Assembly: GCA_038205115.1 (NCBI GenBank)
Contig: JBBRCE010000005.1
Coordinates: forward strand, 1-64,000
Direction of reading: 5' to 3'
DNA length: 64,000 bases
Origin: JBBRCE01 sp038205115
GTDB lineage: Bacteria > Planctomycetota > Planctomycetia > Pirellulales > JBBRCE01
Both the position numbers and the translations under genes were made by a program. Below the pieces are notes generated by a model. It was not told the DNA's origin. It ran no database searches and worked only from the letters and a program-made list of their open reading frames with translations. This document shows positions 34,817 to 43,532 of the stretch, one piece after another; the first letter of the stretch is position 1; each line of letters opens with the position of its first letter.

Positions 34817-36379
34817 TTATCGGCCGATGCAATGAATCGCCAACGCGGAATAATCGCCGAGCGAAACTTCCGACATCAGCTCGCACAACCGTTTCACTGT
34901 CTCCGCCGCGGGCCGATCGAAACTCGGCTCCAACCGTTGCAACAAATCAGGGGCGAGCATCGCGCCGTCCAGCGGTCGGTCGAGCGAGGCCGCCGTCACC
35001 GGATAGCGATTGCCGCCGTACAGCAGCAGCGATTCGCCGGGCAGCAGCAACCGTCGCTGCGCGGTCAGAATCAAATCCGGCTGTTGTCCGAGCGGTTCGG
35101 ACGGATACACCAGCGATTCACAGCGCCGTGAATTCATCAGCAGCGCACTCGGTCCGCCAGCAGCGGAGAGAATCGTTTGACCGTTACGCGGGTCGATCAC
35201 GGCATACAGCAGCGTGGCTGGTTGGTCTCCGGACGACGTGGTCCAGAGCGTTTGGTTAACGGCTCGCAAAACGTCCTGTGGCGCGGGACAATGCGCCGCG
35301 TGCGATCGCAGCGCGGCGCGGAGCGTGGCGGCCGACATCGCGCCCGGCAGCCCGCGTTGCTCGGCATAGCCCACCATCACGGCCAGGCGGCCGTCGTCCA
35401 GCACAAACCAATCGTGAAACGCCCCGCCCAGGCGTTCGGCTTGCACGGACATGCCGGCCACTTCCAACCGCTCGACCGGCGGAGCAATGTGCGGCAACAT
35501 AGTTCGCTGCCGCTCGGCAACGACTTCGGTTTGACGGCTTTCGGCGGCTGTCGCCAGACCTTCTCGCAGCAGCGACTCGCGTTCCAATTCCGCAGCTACG
35601 CGACCAGCGACAAGTTCGGCGATGTTGGTTTGCTCGTCGGTGAAAGGACGTTCGCGATTACAGAACAACCATAACGTGCCGAGAACCGTGTTGTCCGAGG
35701 CGACCGGTACGCAGACGGCGGCGGGAAACTCCTCCGGCGCGTTCCAGGGGCCAAGCGGGTCGATGGATTCCAGCGCCACGGCGTGACCCAGCAGTGCTTC
35801 GAGATCGGCCAGCGCGGTGCTTAAGGGTCTGGCCGGTTCGGCTAGCCGCGTGGGCGATAAACCCCAGGCCGAACGCATTTTCAGCACGCTGGTGTAATCG
35901 TCCAGCAAGTATAGCGCGGCGGCGTGGCAGCCAATGGCCTCGGCGCCAAGGCGAATGGTGTTATCGAGCTTTTCCGCGAATCGCCGCGCTTCGCCAGTGG
36001 TCGTCACCACCGGCACGCTGGCGGCCAGTTCGGCCTCGCGTTGCCACAGCGCGAGCCGCGTCCGCTGCATATCCGTCCACATCCGCAACAGGCCTTCGGC
36101 CAGTTCAATGGCCGCTTCCAGGTCGACCGCATCGGGTTGCAAGCCGCCAAGGTCGATCCGGAGGTGTCCGGGAGGAGTTCCAACGCCCGGATTGACCGGG
36201 GCAGACCACACAAGATCGATCTCAAGGTCCGGTTGCGGACCGGCAATGTATCGTAACGGCCAGCCGGTGGCCTGCGAAAACTGTCGGCAAAGTTCGTTCA
36301 GTTGACACACGTCCTCCAAATTGGGCCGGACAACTTCCGGCGCCGAGGGCGCGTGGATCTTCAATAAATTCGGATGCAT
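34817..36379 (-). CDS. GAF-SpoIIE (PP2C-type) protein with altered metal motifs
   Basis: A 520-residue cytosolic protein. An N-terminal unknown region (1-125) precedes a GAF domain (about 127-290, GCHAAALYLLDDYTSVLKM, VCVPVASDNTVLGTLWLF), a helix (ERESLLREGLATAAES) and a SpoIIE-like domain (about 300-520). In the SpoIIE part, the usual G-G-D-f-y-D is GGAFHDW, the usual G-D-v-x-G-h-G is VGYAEQRG, and the usual final D-D-x-t is GDYSALAIH. Several metal-binding Asp are therefore missing, so it may be an inactive phosphatase-like regulator. Single genes of this kind act in partner-switching; no anti-sigma genes are adjacent. ATG 36379 lacks a strong Shine-Dalgarno. Confidence 0.8.
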   Translation of the reverse strand: MHPNLLKIHAPSAPEVVRPNLEDVCQLNELCRQFSQATGWPLRYIAGPQPDLEIDLVWSAPVNPGVGTPPGHLRIDLGGLQPDAVDLEAAIELAEGLLRMWTDMQRTRLALWQREAELAASVPVVTTTGEARRFAEKLDNTIRLGAEAIGCHAAALYLLDDYTSVLKMRSAWGLSPTRLAEPARPLSTALADLEALLGHAVALESIDPLGPWNAPEEFPAAVCVPVASDNTVLGTLWLFCNRERPFTDEQTNIAELVAGRVAAELERESLLREGLATAAESRQTEVVAERQRTMLPHIAPPVERLEVAGMSVQAERLGGAFHDWFVLDDGRLAVMVGYAEQRGLPGAMSAATLRAALRSHAAHCPAPQDVLRAVNQTLWTTSSGDQPATLLYAVIDPRNGQTILSAAGGPSALLMNSRRCESLVYPSEPLGQQPDLILTAQRRLLLPGESLLLYGGNRYPVTAASLDRPLDGAMLAPDLLQRLEPSFDRPAAETVKRLCELMSEVSLGDYSALAIHCIGR

Positions 36380-36723
36380 TTGAACCACGGTGAGCCTGCA
36401 CTCAATTGGACAACAAGCGATCTTGTTCGGTCCCATCCGTGGCCGAAATCGCCTCGCACGCGGTCGCAAGAAACGACGCCGGAAAGAAAGACTTCCGTGT
36501 CGAAATCATTGCTCGCAAGCGAAGCAAGCCTCCCCACATCCGTGGTTGGCACAAGTATCATCGGCCGGTTTTGGCAGAATGTGGAATGCAGGTTAGAAAT
36601 TCCGACGATTCCGAAAGTAAGGCGCAAGTGCATTGGCGGCGCGGCAATGTGTGCGGCGACATTGCAAGCCGCGCGTCGTACGTTCAACTTGCAGCCCCCA
36701 ATTCCGCAGAGTATCGTGGCGGA

Positions 36724-37440
36724 ATGAGCTGTTTTCGATTTCGCCTCGGCGATAAAACACACGGACCGTTTAGCGCCGAGCAGATGCGCAAGTTCCTGGC
36801 ATCGGGACTCATCTGCAGCAATACGCTCGTTCAAGCGGACGACGGCGCATGGAGCAAAGCCAAGACCTTGGCGCAACTCATGCCCCGCGAAACGCCACGG
36901 CAAAAACTTAATCGGCTAACCCATGTGGATTGGCCAAAGAAGTTCAATCCGTCGGTCGCGGTGCTGATGTTGTTGGGCAGCGTGCTGCTATGGATTTTGG
37001 GCGAAGACTCGAGCGGCCCGCTCGCGTGGATTGGCGCGGCCGGAACCATCTGGCTGGGGCTTTCTTTGGTGCGCAACCGCTGGCGGCCAAAGCTCGATTA
37101 TCGCTACGTGCTGGCCGCGACGCTCGCCCTGTTTGGCTGCTGGACATGGTGTTCGAGCTACTGGACTTCCGACATGCACGCAATTGACAACGTACTGCTG
37201 GGCATTCCGAATTTTACAATCAGCGAGCAGCGCTCACGTTGGGGAAATGTGCCGCTCGCCCGCCGCGTTTACACGCTGGAGGGCGACGCGGTCCTTGTCG
37301 AATCGGGTCCGCTCCGCAACAGCCAGCCGCATGGAAAATGGACGGTCGCGACCATTGATGCGCAGCGCATTGGCCACAAATGGTTCTGGAATGGCGAAGC
37401 CGTCACCCAAGCCGAGTGGCAACGCCGCGCAAATCGATAG
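36724..37440 (+). CDS. GYF_2-domain membrane protein
   Basis: A 238-residue protein. The N-terminus, FRFRLGDKTHGPFSAEQMRK through ICSNTLVQADDGAWSKAKTL, is a GYF_2-type domain (residues 3-48, 'y...g...GP.s..el'). It is followed by hydrophobic helices near FNPSVAVLMLLGSVLLWIL, WIGAAGTIWLGLSLV and YVLAATLALFGCWTW. A soluble C-terminal half (about 150-238) carries FWNGEAVTQAEWQRR. ATG 36724 is chosen at the domain boundary; the frame is open upstream. It is followed 31 bp later by a small plus-strand gene. The function is unknown. Confidence 0.75.
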   Translation: MSCFRFRLGDKTHGPFSAEQMRKFLASGLICSNTLVQADDGAWSKAKTLAQLMPRETPRQKLNRLTHVDWPKKFNPSVAVLMLLGSVLLWILGEDSSGPLAWIGAAGTIWLGLSLVRNRWRPKLDYRYVLAATLALFGCWTWCSSYWTSDMHAIDNVLLGIPNFTISEQRSRWGNVPLARRVYTLEGDAVLVESGPLRNSQPHGKWTVATIDAQRIGHKWFWNGEAVTQAEWQRRANR

Positions 37441-37471
37441 ATGCCAGCAACGACTGGACGCGGAATTTTCA

Positions 37472-37900
37472 ATGACTGATCAACTCGCCGATACGTTCCA
37501 AGCATTGGACTGTGCTGACCACGCGACACGGCATACCGCCGCGCTCCGAGTGCTCGACTTCGCCGAAGCTGCCGTCGCCACGCTGTTTCGGGCCATCAAC
37601 CGCCCCGAGAATATCAATCATCGAGGAACGCAGCTTTTCGCACTGATGGCTTTCAAATGCTCGGAGCATTTTGCCGAACTGTTCTCGTTGGCTTTGTGCC
37701 GCAGCTACGAAGTGCAGTGCCAAGCGCTATCGATCTTGCGAGAGCAGCGATTCTCTCCCACGCTATTGGAGTTTGACGAAGCGAGCCGCAAATTAGACGA
37801 TTTCCAACGCGAGTTCGCACACATCGAAAATCATCAGTCACTCTGCAATGAGCTACGTGACGTACTCGCGCGTGAAAATCCCGCTGGAAATCGATTTTAG
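37472..37900 (+). CDS. Small helical protein, HEAT-like, unknown function
   Basis: A 142-residue acidic, all-helical cytosolic protein (MTDQLADTFQALDCADHATR, then ALRVLDFAEAAVATLFRAIN, ALMAFKCSEHFAELFSLALC). The repeated 'A.RVL...E.A...L' pattern resembles HEAT-type helices, but repeats are not regular enough to claim. ATG 37472 follows a GCGGA-like sequence. It is close to and downstream of the GYF_2 gene and is perhaps cotranscribed. Confidence 0.55.
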   Translation: MTDQLADTFQALDCADHATRHTAALRVLDFAEAAVATLFRAINRPENINHRGTQLFALMAFKCSEHFAELFSLALCRSYEVQCQALSILREQRFSPTLLEFDEASRKLDDFQREFAHIENHQSLCNELRDVLARENPAGNRF

Positions 37901-38235
37901 GCGTTGATCCGCGGCATTGAATCACGCCCCGCAACGGTCACCGGTTGATCTGGGCTACTCAGCCTTATCAACGTTATTGGCAAGCTGATAGGCAATCAAG
38001 TTTGAAGTTCTCGACTCCGTCGAAATCAAAGTCCAAAGCCAGGCGGCGAAGATCGTCGGCAATTCCATGCATGTTGCCGCGGCCGCACTCGGCGGTGAAA
38101 AATACTTGGTACCGTAAAATTGCAAGCATATCGCGAATGCGCACGAACTTCCTCGCGTCTACCATTTGCTTGATCGCGCCGGTTCTGGCGGAATGCTGAT
38201 AATCGCTCCCGCAGAGTTTTTAGGCGGACCTTGAG
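37901..38235. other. 335-bp intergenic stretch, nothing recognised
   Basis: No gene call is supported. A 63-residue minus-strand frame (37974-38165, MVDARKFVRIRDMLAILRY) is possible but has no recognised family or neighbour support. No terminator was seen. Confidence 0.3.
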
Positions 38236-38403
38236 ATGCCGACGACGCAACCCATACTTGACGAATTGCACGCAGTCCGCGAACAACTACTAGCAGAGGC
38301 CGGCGGTACGCGTGCCGGACTCGTCGCTCGGCTTCAGTTAAAACAACAAACCTCCGGGGCGCACGATTCGCAAAACGCAAGACGCCAAAACGAAGAACGG
38401 TGA
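38236..38403 (+). CDS. Possible 55-residue protein of the 'ILDELHAVREQLL' type
   Basis: ATG 38236 opens a frame encoding MPTTQPILDELHAVREQLLA, then EAGGTRAGLVARLQLKQQTS and a polar tail to a stop at 38403. Short proteins with the pattern 'ILxELxxxRExLLxxxGG' followed by a helix are common as single genes or next to PIN toxins, and often act as antitoxins or fillers. No toxin is adjacent here. The tail after SGAHDSQN looks out of character, so the gene may be truncated. Confidence 0.5.
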   Translation: MPTTQPILDELHAVREQLLAEAGGTRAGLVARLQLKQQTSGAHDSQNARRQNEER

Positions 38404-38503
38404 CGACCCAGCGATTGGTAACTGGCGAATCTGCGGCCACGACACCGTAAGTTTGTTTGTAATCTTTGGCCGCAACCGCACCACGCGCTTTCCCACCGCT
38501 GGC

Positions 38504-39664
38504 CTACGCCATGGCTGGCGTAGCGTGCGCTTCGGCCAATACGCGACTAGCGGCAGCACAGCCGGCGCCAAACTCCACGCTGCGACCGAGTTCGTCCAGC
38601 ACCAGTTCAATTGCCGAGAGCGTCGAGATGATGTCCAGTTCGTCGATGATGCCCATGTGGGCAATGCGGAAGATCTTGCCCTTAAGATGGGCTTGGCCGC
38701 CGGCGACTTTGATGCCGAATCGCGATTCCAACTTCTTCAGGAACGCCGAGCCATTCACATCGGTGGGAATTTTGACGGCCGTCAGCCCATCGGCCGGACG
38801 CGCCGCGAAGATTTCCAGACCGATGGCTTCCAAGCCCGCGCGGGTGGCGCGGCTGAGCGTTTTGGCGCGGCTCCAAATGGCTTCGATGCCATCGGCTTTG
38901 ATCAGTTTGAGATTCTCGGCCAACGCGGCAATCAGCGTGTGAGCTGGCGTAAACGGAGTGTCCGGGCCGTCTTTGATTTTCTTGCGGTACTGCTTCAAAT
39001 CGAAGTAAAACGCCTGTTGCTCGACCTTGCCGATTTGCTGCCAGGCTTTTTCGCTGACCGACAAAAACGCCAGTCCCGGCGGCAGCATCAACGCTTTTTG
39101 CGAACCAACGACAAACACATCCACGCCCCATTCGTCGCAGCGGCATTCCATCACGGCCGCGCCACTGATGGCGTCAACCACATACAGCGCCTTGGTGGCG
39201 CGGACCACTTCGCCAATGGCTTTGACGTCGTGCCCTACGCCCGTGCTGCTTTCCATCAGTGTGCCGAAAACGGCCACCGCATCGGGATGTTGCTTGAGCA
39301 GCGCGGCCACATCGTCGGCCTCGACGGCTTGCCCCCAATCGACTTTGTGGATAATGGCTTCAATGCCGAACGCCGCGGCGATCTCGTGCCAACGCTGGGC
39401 GAAGCGGCCGGCATCGAGCACGATGCACTTGCCACCGCGCGGAACGGTGTTGACCATGGCAGCTTCCATTGCGCCGCTGCCGGAACTGGTGAGCACGATG
39501 ACGTCGTTTTTGGTGGCGAAAACGTATTTCAGGCCGTCCAGGACTTCAGCCAATAGCTTGACGAATTCCGGCGTGCGATGGTGGGCCACCTGCTTGGCGA
39601 GCGTGAGCAAAGCTTCTTCGGGCACTTGCGTGGGGCCGGGCGTCATCAAACGTTTTTTCAGCAT
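38504..39664 (-). CDS. Class V aminotransferase (alanine/serine-glyoxylate type)
   Basis: A 386-residue PLP enzyme of the serine-pyruvate/alanine-glyoxylate aminotransferase group. MTPGPTQVPEEAL is the characteristic N-terminus and HHRTPEF follows. SGSGAMEAAM is the cofactor region, DAISG holds the Asp that pairs with the PLP ring, and VGSQKALMLPPG contains the Schiff-base Lys. The C-terminal domain shows FRIAHMG. It may serve serine/glycine or glyoxylate metabolism. AAGGAA lies 6-9 nt upstream of ATG 39664. The last residues (ATPAMA) are normal and the length is typical. Confidence 0.93.
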   Translation of the reverse strand: MLKKRLMTPGPTQVPEEALLTLAKQVAHHRTPEFVKLLAEVLDGLKYVFATKNDVIVLTSSGSGAMEAAMVNTVPRGGKCIVLDAGRFAQRWHEIAAAFGIEAIIHKVDWGQAVEADDVAALLKQHPDAVAVFGTLMESSTGVGHDVKAIGEVVRATKALYVVDAISGAAVMECRCDEWGVDVFVVGSQKALMLPPGLAFLSVSEKAWQQIGKVEQQAFYFDLKQYRKKIKDGPDTPFTPAHTLIAALAENLKLIKADGIEAIWSRAKTLSRATRAGLEAIGLEIFAARPADGLTAVKIPTDVNGSAFLKKLESRFGIKVAGGQAHLKGKIFRIAHMGIIDELDIISTLSAIELVLDELGRSVEFGAGCAAASRVLAEAHATPAMA

Positions 39665-39889
39665 CAGAGTTTCCTTCTCACCAGTTCAGCAGTGATTCGT
39701 CCGCGTTTGGCCATTATTGTAATATGATGCAGGCAGATTGGGGAGTGGAGTTAGCGGCCAGCCCCGCCCAAAAAAGCAGTCATGGCAGGCTGACCACCAA
39801 TTTGCACTACATCCATGAGAACGTCGAAGATTGCACTCTAACCGCGAACGTCGGCCGGCATTTAATAACCTGAAAGCGATCCGAAACCG

Positions 39890-40939
39890 ATGACAGCACG
39901 CAGCGGAATCTTGATTGTCGTGGCGATCCTGGCCGCAGTGGGTTTGCTCTACTTTTATGCAAATCACGCCGGCAGCACGACTGGCGTGGTGGTTTATAGC
40001 GCGCTGGATCAAGACTTTTCGGAGCCGATTTTCGAGACATTCCGCCAGCGCGAAGGAATTCAAGTGGCGGCCAAGTTCGATACGGAATCGACCAAAACCG
40101 TTGGGCTGGCGCAAGCCGTCATCGCCGAGCGGCAGCGACCGCACTGCGATCTGTTTTGGAATAACGAAATCCTGCACACCTTGCGGCTTGAGAAGCAAGG
40201 CTTGCTGGACGAATACCGCTCGCCGCTGGCGAAAAACTACGATGCCAAGTGGAGCTCGCCGGGCGGCCACTGGCAAGCGTTTGCCGCGCGGGCCAGAGTG
40301 CTGATCGTGAATCGCGAAGTCATAAAACGCGAGGCCGGCGAGCGCGGAAAGCCGACTTCGATTTACGACCTGACCGACGCGCACTGGCGGGGGCGAATTG
40401 GCATCGCCAAGCCGCTATTCGGCACCACGGCCACGCATGCCGCCTGCCTGTTTGCCACGCTCGGAACGCAGCGCGCGAAAGATTTTTTTGCCAGACTCAA
40501 AACCAATCAGGTCGAAATCCTGTCCGGCAATAAGCAAGTCGCCACGGCGGTTGGCAGTGGGCAATTGGCGTTCGGTCTGACCGATACCGACGACGCGATG
40601 GAGGAAATTGCCGCCGGTTCGCCGGTGGAGATCGTGTTTCCGGATCAAGCGGCCGATGGTCTCGGCACGCTGCTGATTCCGAACACGCTGGCAATCATCA
40701 AGGGTTGTCCGCATCCGCAGGCGGCGCGAAAACTGTTCGATTACCTGCTTTCCGACGACGTTGAAGCCAAGCTGGCGTCTGGCCCCAGCGCGCAAATTCC
40801 GCTCAACCTGCAAACAACTGCCAAGCCCCGTCTGCCGGGCTGGCGTGACGATCTGCACTGGATGGACGCCGACTTTGCCGCGGCCGCCGACAGCTGGGAC
40901 GAGGTTGCAAAGTATTTGCGCGATGAGTTCACGCAATGA
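39890..40939 (+). CDS. ABC-type extracellular solute-binding protein, FbpA-like
   Basis: A 349-residue periplasmic binding protein of family 6 (iron(III)/thiamine/sulfate type). An uncleaved or cleavable N-terminal helix (MTARSGILIVVAILAAVGLLY) precedes VVYSALDQDFSEPIFETF, the usual 'vvYsa.d......l...F' opening. DLFWNNEILHTLRLEKQGLL and LTDTDDAMEEIAAG are family features; two adjacent Tyr iron ligands of FbpA are not evident, so the ligand is uncertain. No permease or ATPase gene is adjacent (orphan). It converges on frr with 24 bp between stops. Confidence 0.85.
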   Translation: MTARSGILIVVAILAAVGLLYFYANHAGSTTGVVVYSALDQDFSEPIFETFRQREGIQVAAKFDTESTKTVGLAQAVIAERQRPHCDLFWNNEILHTLRLEKQGLLDEYRSPLAKNYDAKWSSPGGHWQAFAARARVLIVNREVIKREAGERGKPTSIYDLTDAHWRGRIGIAKPLFGTTATHAACLFATLGTQRAKDFFARLKTNQVEILSGNKQVATAVGSGQLAFGLTDTDDAMEEIAAGSPVEIVFPDQAADGLGTLLIPNTLAIIKGCPHPQAARKLFDYLLSDDVEAKLASGPSAQIPLNLQTTAKPRLPGWRDDLHWMDADFAAAADSWDEVAKYLRDEFTQ

Positions 40940-40963
40940 AAAGTGATCGACAGCGCATCGCAA

Positions 40964-41524
40964 CTAATCGTTCAGCACTTCGGCCTCTTTCGATTGGCCC
41001 ATCATCGCCACGCTGTTCTCGAACTTCTTCGTGAGTTCTTGAACTTCTTCTTTGATCGATTTGACCTCGTCTTCGGTCAGTTCTTTGGCTTTTTCGCCCT
41101 GCTCGGCGGCCTTATTGCCGTCGCGGCGGACGTTGCGAATGGCGACCTTCGCTTCTTCGCCGAGTTCCTTGATCCGCGACACCATTTTGCGGCGCACGTC
41201 GGTCGAGAGTGGCGGAATGTTGATGCGAATCACGCGGCCGTCGTTTTGCGGATTTAAGCCTAAACCGCTGGCTTGAATCGCCTTTTCGATATCTTTGATC
41301 GTGCCGGGATCGAAGGGCCGAATGAGGATTTGCGTCGCTTCCGGCGCGCCAACTTGGGCTACGGCTTTGATGGGCGTCGGCGAGCCGTAGACGTCCACGC
41401 GCAGCGAATCGACCAGGCCAGGATTAGCGCGACCGGTGCGAATGCCCGTTAGATCGTGCTTGTATTTGTCGACGGCTTTTTCCATCCGCTCTTCGACATC
41501 CAGCAGAATATCGTCAGCGCCCAT
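40964..41524 (-). CDS. frr: Ribosome recycling factor
   Basis: A 186-residue protein that, with EF-G, splits post-termination ribosomes. Signatures are KHDLTGIRTGRANPGLVDSL, QILIRPFDPGTIKDIEKAI, GRVIRINIPPLSTDVRRKM and AIRNVRRDGNK. ATG 41524 has GGGGAG upstream. It lies 111 bp downstream of pyrH on the same strand, the universal tsf-pyrH-frr order. Confidence 0.98.
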   Translation of the reverse strand: MGADDILLDVEERMEKAVDKYKHDLTGIRTGRANPGLVDSLRVDVYGSPTPIKAVAQVGAPEATQILIRPFDPGTIKDIEKAIQASGLGLNPQNDGRVIRINIPPLSTDVRRKMVSRIKELGEEAKVAIRNVRRDGNKAAEQGEKAKELTEDEVKSIKEEVQELTKKFENSVAMMGQSKEAEVLND

Positions 41525-41635
41525 GATCACGTTCTCCCCTGCTGCAAGTTTTGGTGTGCCGGCATTTTTCAATAGTGCGGCTACTGCGTGTTCGATCGAT
41601 CCGCGTGCCAGACAACACGATTCCCACATTCGCCC

Positions 41636-42403
41636 TTATTGGCGCGCGCTTTCCGTGGCGGCCTGGCTGCTAATCAGCGTGCCGACATGCTCGCCGTTGA
41701 CGGCCCGCTCGATGTTGCGTTGTTTTTTGTAATTGAAGACCAAAATCGGCATATCGTGCTCCATGCACTGCGAAATAGCCGTCGAATCCATGACCCGCAA
41801 GTTTTGCTGGCGAACCTCATTGTACGTGAGCTCGCGATACAGCATGGCGTGCGGATTTTTTTCTGGATCGTCGCTGTAAACGCCGTCGACCTTGGTGGCT
41901 TTTAGCAAAATGTCGGCTTCCAGCTCCAGCGCGCGCTGCGCGGCGGCCGTATCGGTGGTGACGAACGGGCTGCCGGTGCCGGCGGCCAAAATCACGATTC
42001 GACCTTTTTCCAGGTGACGTCGCGCGCGACGGCGAATGTACGGTTCGGCCACGCCATCCATTTTGATGGCGGTCAGCAAGCGTGTTTGACAGCCGAGCGA
42101 TTCCAAGGCGTCTTGTAGCGCCAGGCCATTCAGTACGGTTGCCAGCATGCCCATGTAGTGGCTGGTGGCTTCCTGAATGCTGGTTTTTCCGGCGGCGAAC
42201 TGGGCGCCGCGGAGAATATTGCCGCCGCCAATCACAATGGCCATCTGCACGCCGCGCTTGGCGGCTTGCACGGTTTGCGTGGCAATATGCACGACTTCTT
42301 CCATACTGATGCCGCGTTCGCCGGCGTGACAAAAGCTTTCGCCGGAGAGTTTGAGCACCACACGGCGATATCGCGTGGACATTGCCGGTTCGTCAGTTGC
42401 CAT
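41636..42403 (-). CDS. pyrH: UMP kinase
   Basis: A 255-residue cytosolic kinase (amino acid kinase fold) converting UMP to UDP with ATP. Motifs are VVLKLSGESF, VIGGGNILRG and GTGSPFVTTDTAAAQRALE, with KATKVDGVYSDDPEKNPHA (substrate loop). Length is somewhat larger than the usual 240, because of a short N-terminal extension and a C-terminal tail. A second ATG at 42382 would remove seven residues. A strong terminator separates it from tsf, so it probably has its own promoter or depends on readthrough. Confidence 0.97.
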   Translation of the reverse strand: MATDEPAMSTRYRRVVLKLSGESFCHAGERGISMEEVVHIATQTVQAAKRGVQMAIVIGGGNILRGAQFAAGKTSIQEATSHYMGMLATVLNGLALQDALESLGCQTRLLTAIKMDGVAEPYIRRRARRHLEKGRIVILAAGTGSPFVTTDTAAAQRALELEADILLKATKVDGVYSDDPEKNPHAMLYRELTYNEVRQQNLRVMDSTAISQCMEHDMPILVFNYKKQRNIERAVNGEHVGTLISSQAATESARQ

Positions 42404-42491
42404 GATCGACGCCTGTCAGTTAGGTCTCGTTTACCAGCACGTGGGCCGTTTTCGATTTCTTCGCCTGTCGCGGACGTTTCGCCATCGCAGC

Positions 42492-42529
42492 AAAAAAGCC
42501 GCGGGACCGAAGGCCATTCGATCCCGCGG
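42492..42529 (-). terminator. Terminator between tsf and pyrH
   Basis: On the minus strand, CCGCGGGA pairs with TCCCGCGG (42522-42529 and 42499-42506), extended by partly paired bases in the apical part, followed directly by CTTTTTTG (T-run 42497-42492). It follows the tsf stop by 12 bp. Confidence 0.85.
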
Positions 42530-42541
42530 ACGTTTCGAATT

Positions 42542-43363
42542 TTACTTGCCCAACTCCCAAGCAACGTACTTCTTGATGGTCATGCCGGCCGCTTTGGCCA
42601 TCTGACCGACGGTCTGCTTGTCGTCCTTGACAAACGGCTGTTCGAGCAGCACGCGTTCGCTGTAGAAGTTGCGCATCCGGCCTTCGATCATCTTGGTGAT
42701 GATGTTTTCTGGCTTGCCCTCTTTGCGGGCGGCATCGGTGAGGATTTCGCGCTCTTTGTTGACCAGCGCCGGATCCAGGTCGTCTTTGGTCAGCGAAGCC
42801 GGACGCATCGCGGCAATGTGCATGGAGACATCTTTGGCGGCGACGGCGTTGCCGCCTTCGATCTCAACCAGCACGCCATTCATGCCGTTGTGGTGCGCGT
42901 AGCCGCCGCATGGGCCATCAACGCGAACAATACGGCGGAGGTTGAACACCTCACGAATCTTGTTTTGCATGTCATCGCGAATCGTGCCCAAGGTGAGCTT
43001 GGGATTACTTGGCGACGTCTGCGTTAGCAACTCTTCGGGCGTCTTCGCGCCGGGACCGGTCGCCAACTGCTTGGCCAGATCGTTGGCCAATTGCGTATAT
43101 TCTGCCGAACCGGAAACCGGTCCGCTTTCGCACATCAATTCGATCATGGCACCGACGTTTTTGTCGGTGTAAACGGCAATGCGCCCCTGCGAAGTTTCGC
43201 GGTCGCTGCGGCCGGCCATGGTCTTGATGCCCTGCTTGCGGAGCCATTCGATGGCCGCCGCTTCGTCGCCGCCGGTGGCAGCGAGGGCTTGTTTGCATTC
43301 CATCATCGGCAAACTGGTCTTTTCGCGAAGCGATTTGACCGCGGCCGCGGTAATTTCTGCCAT
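42542..43363 (-). CDS. tsf: Translation elongation factor Ts
   Basis: A 273-residue nucleotide-exchange factor for EF-Tu. The N-terminal UBA-like part has VKSLREKTSLPMMECKQALA and GGDEAAAIEWLRKQG. The core has GRIAVYTDKNVGAMIELMCE and the C-terminal part KMIEGRMRNFYSERVLLEQPF. ATG 43363 is preceded by GGGAG. It lies 169 bp after rpsB. A hairpin lies in that gap, and a strong terminator follows the gene. Confidence 0.97.
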   Translation of the reverse strand: MAEITAAAVKSLREKTSLPMMECKQALAATGGDEAAAIEWLRKQGIKTMAGRSDRETSQGRIAVYTDKNVGAMIELMCESGPVSGSAEYTQLANDLAKQLATGPGAKTPEELLTQTSPSNPKLTLGTIRDDMQNKIREVFNLRRIVRVDGPCGGYAHHNGMNGVLVEIEGGNAVAAKDVSMHIAAMRPASLTKDDLDPALVNKEREILTDAARKEGKPENIITKMIEGRMRNFYSERVLLEQPFVKDDKQTVGQMAKAAGMTIKKYVAWELGK

Positions 43364-43387
43364 TGGATATCTCCCGTCGATATGCTG

Positions 43388-43418
43388 AAAAACGCGTGGC
43401 GGCGCTGGGCCGCCACGC
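43388..43418 (-). terminator. Intercistronic hairpin between rpsB and tsf
   Basis: Stem GCGTGGCGGC (43394-43403)/GCCGCCACGC (43409-43418) with a 5-nt loop, followed on the minus strand by GTTTTTC. This has the form of an intrinsic terminator and may set the S2/EF-Ts ratio by partial termination. Confidence 0.7.
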
Positions 43419-43532
43419 ACAAGTTTTTAATGAAAAGTCTCGCGGTCCGCGTCAGTCTCGCAGGCCAAAGGGTGGCCGTCGGCAACCAAGCGGACCTTCA
43501 CAAAACTCGCCTGCTCGTTGCCACGGCGCTGA

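Noticed and set aside
38453..39556. 367-residue plus-strand frame opposite the aminotransferase
   Set aside because: Antisense to a gene with clear PLP motifs; its sequence has no recognisable family.
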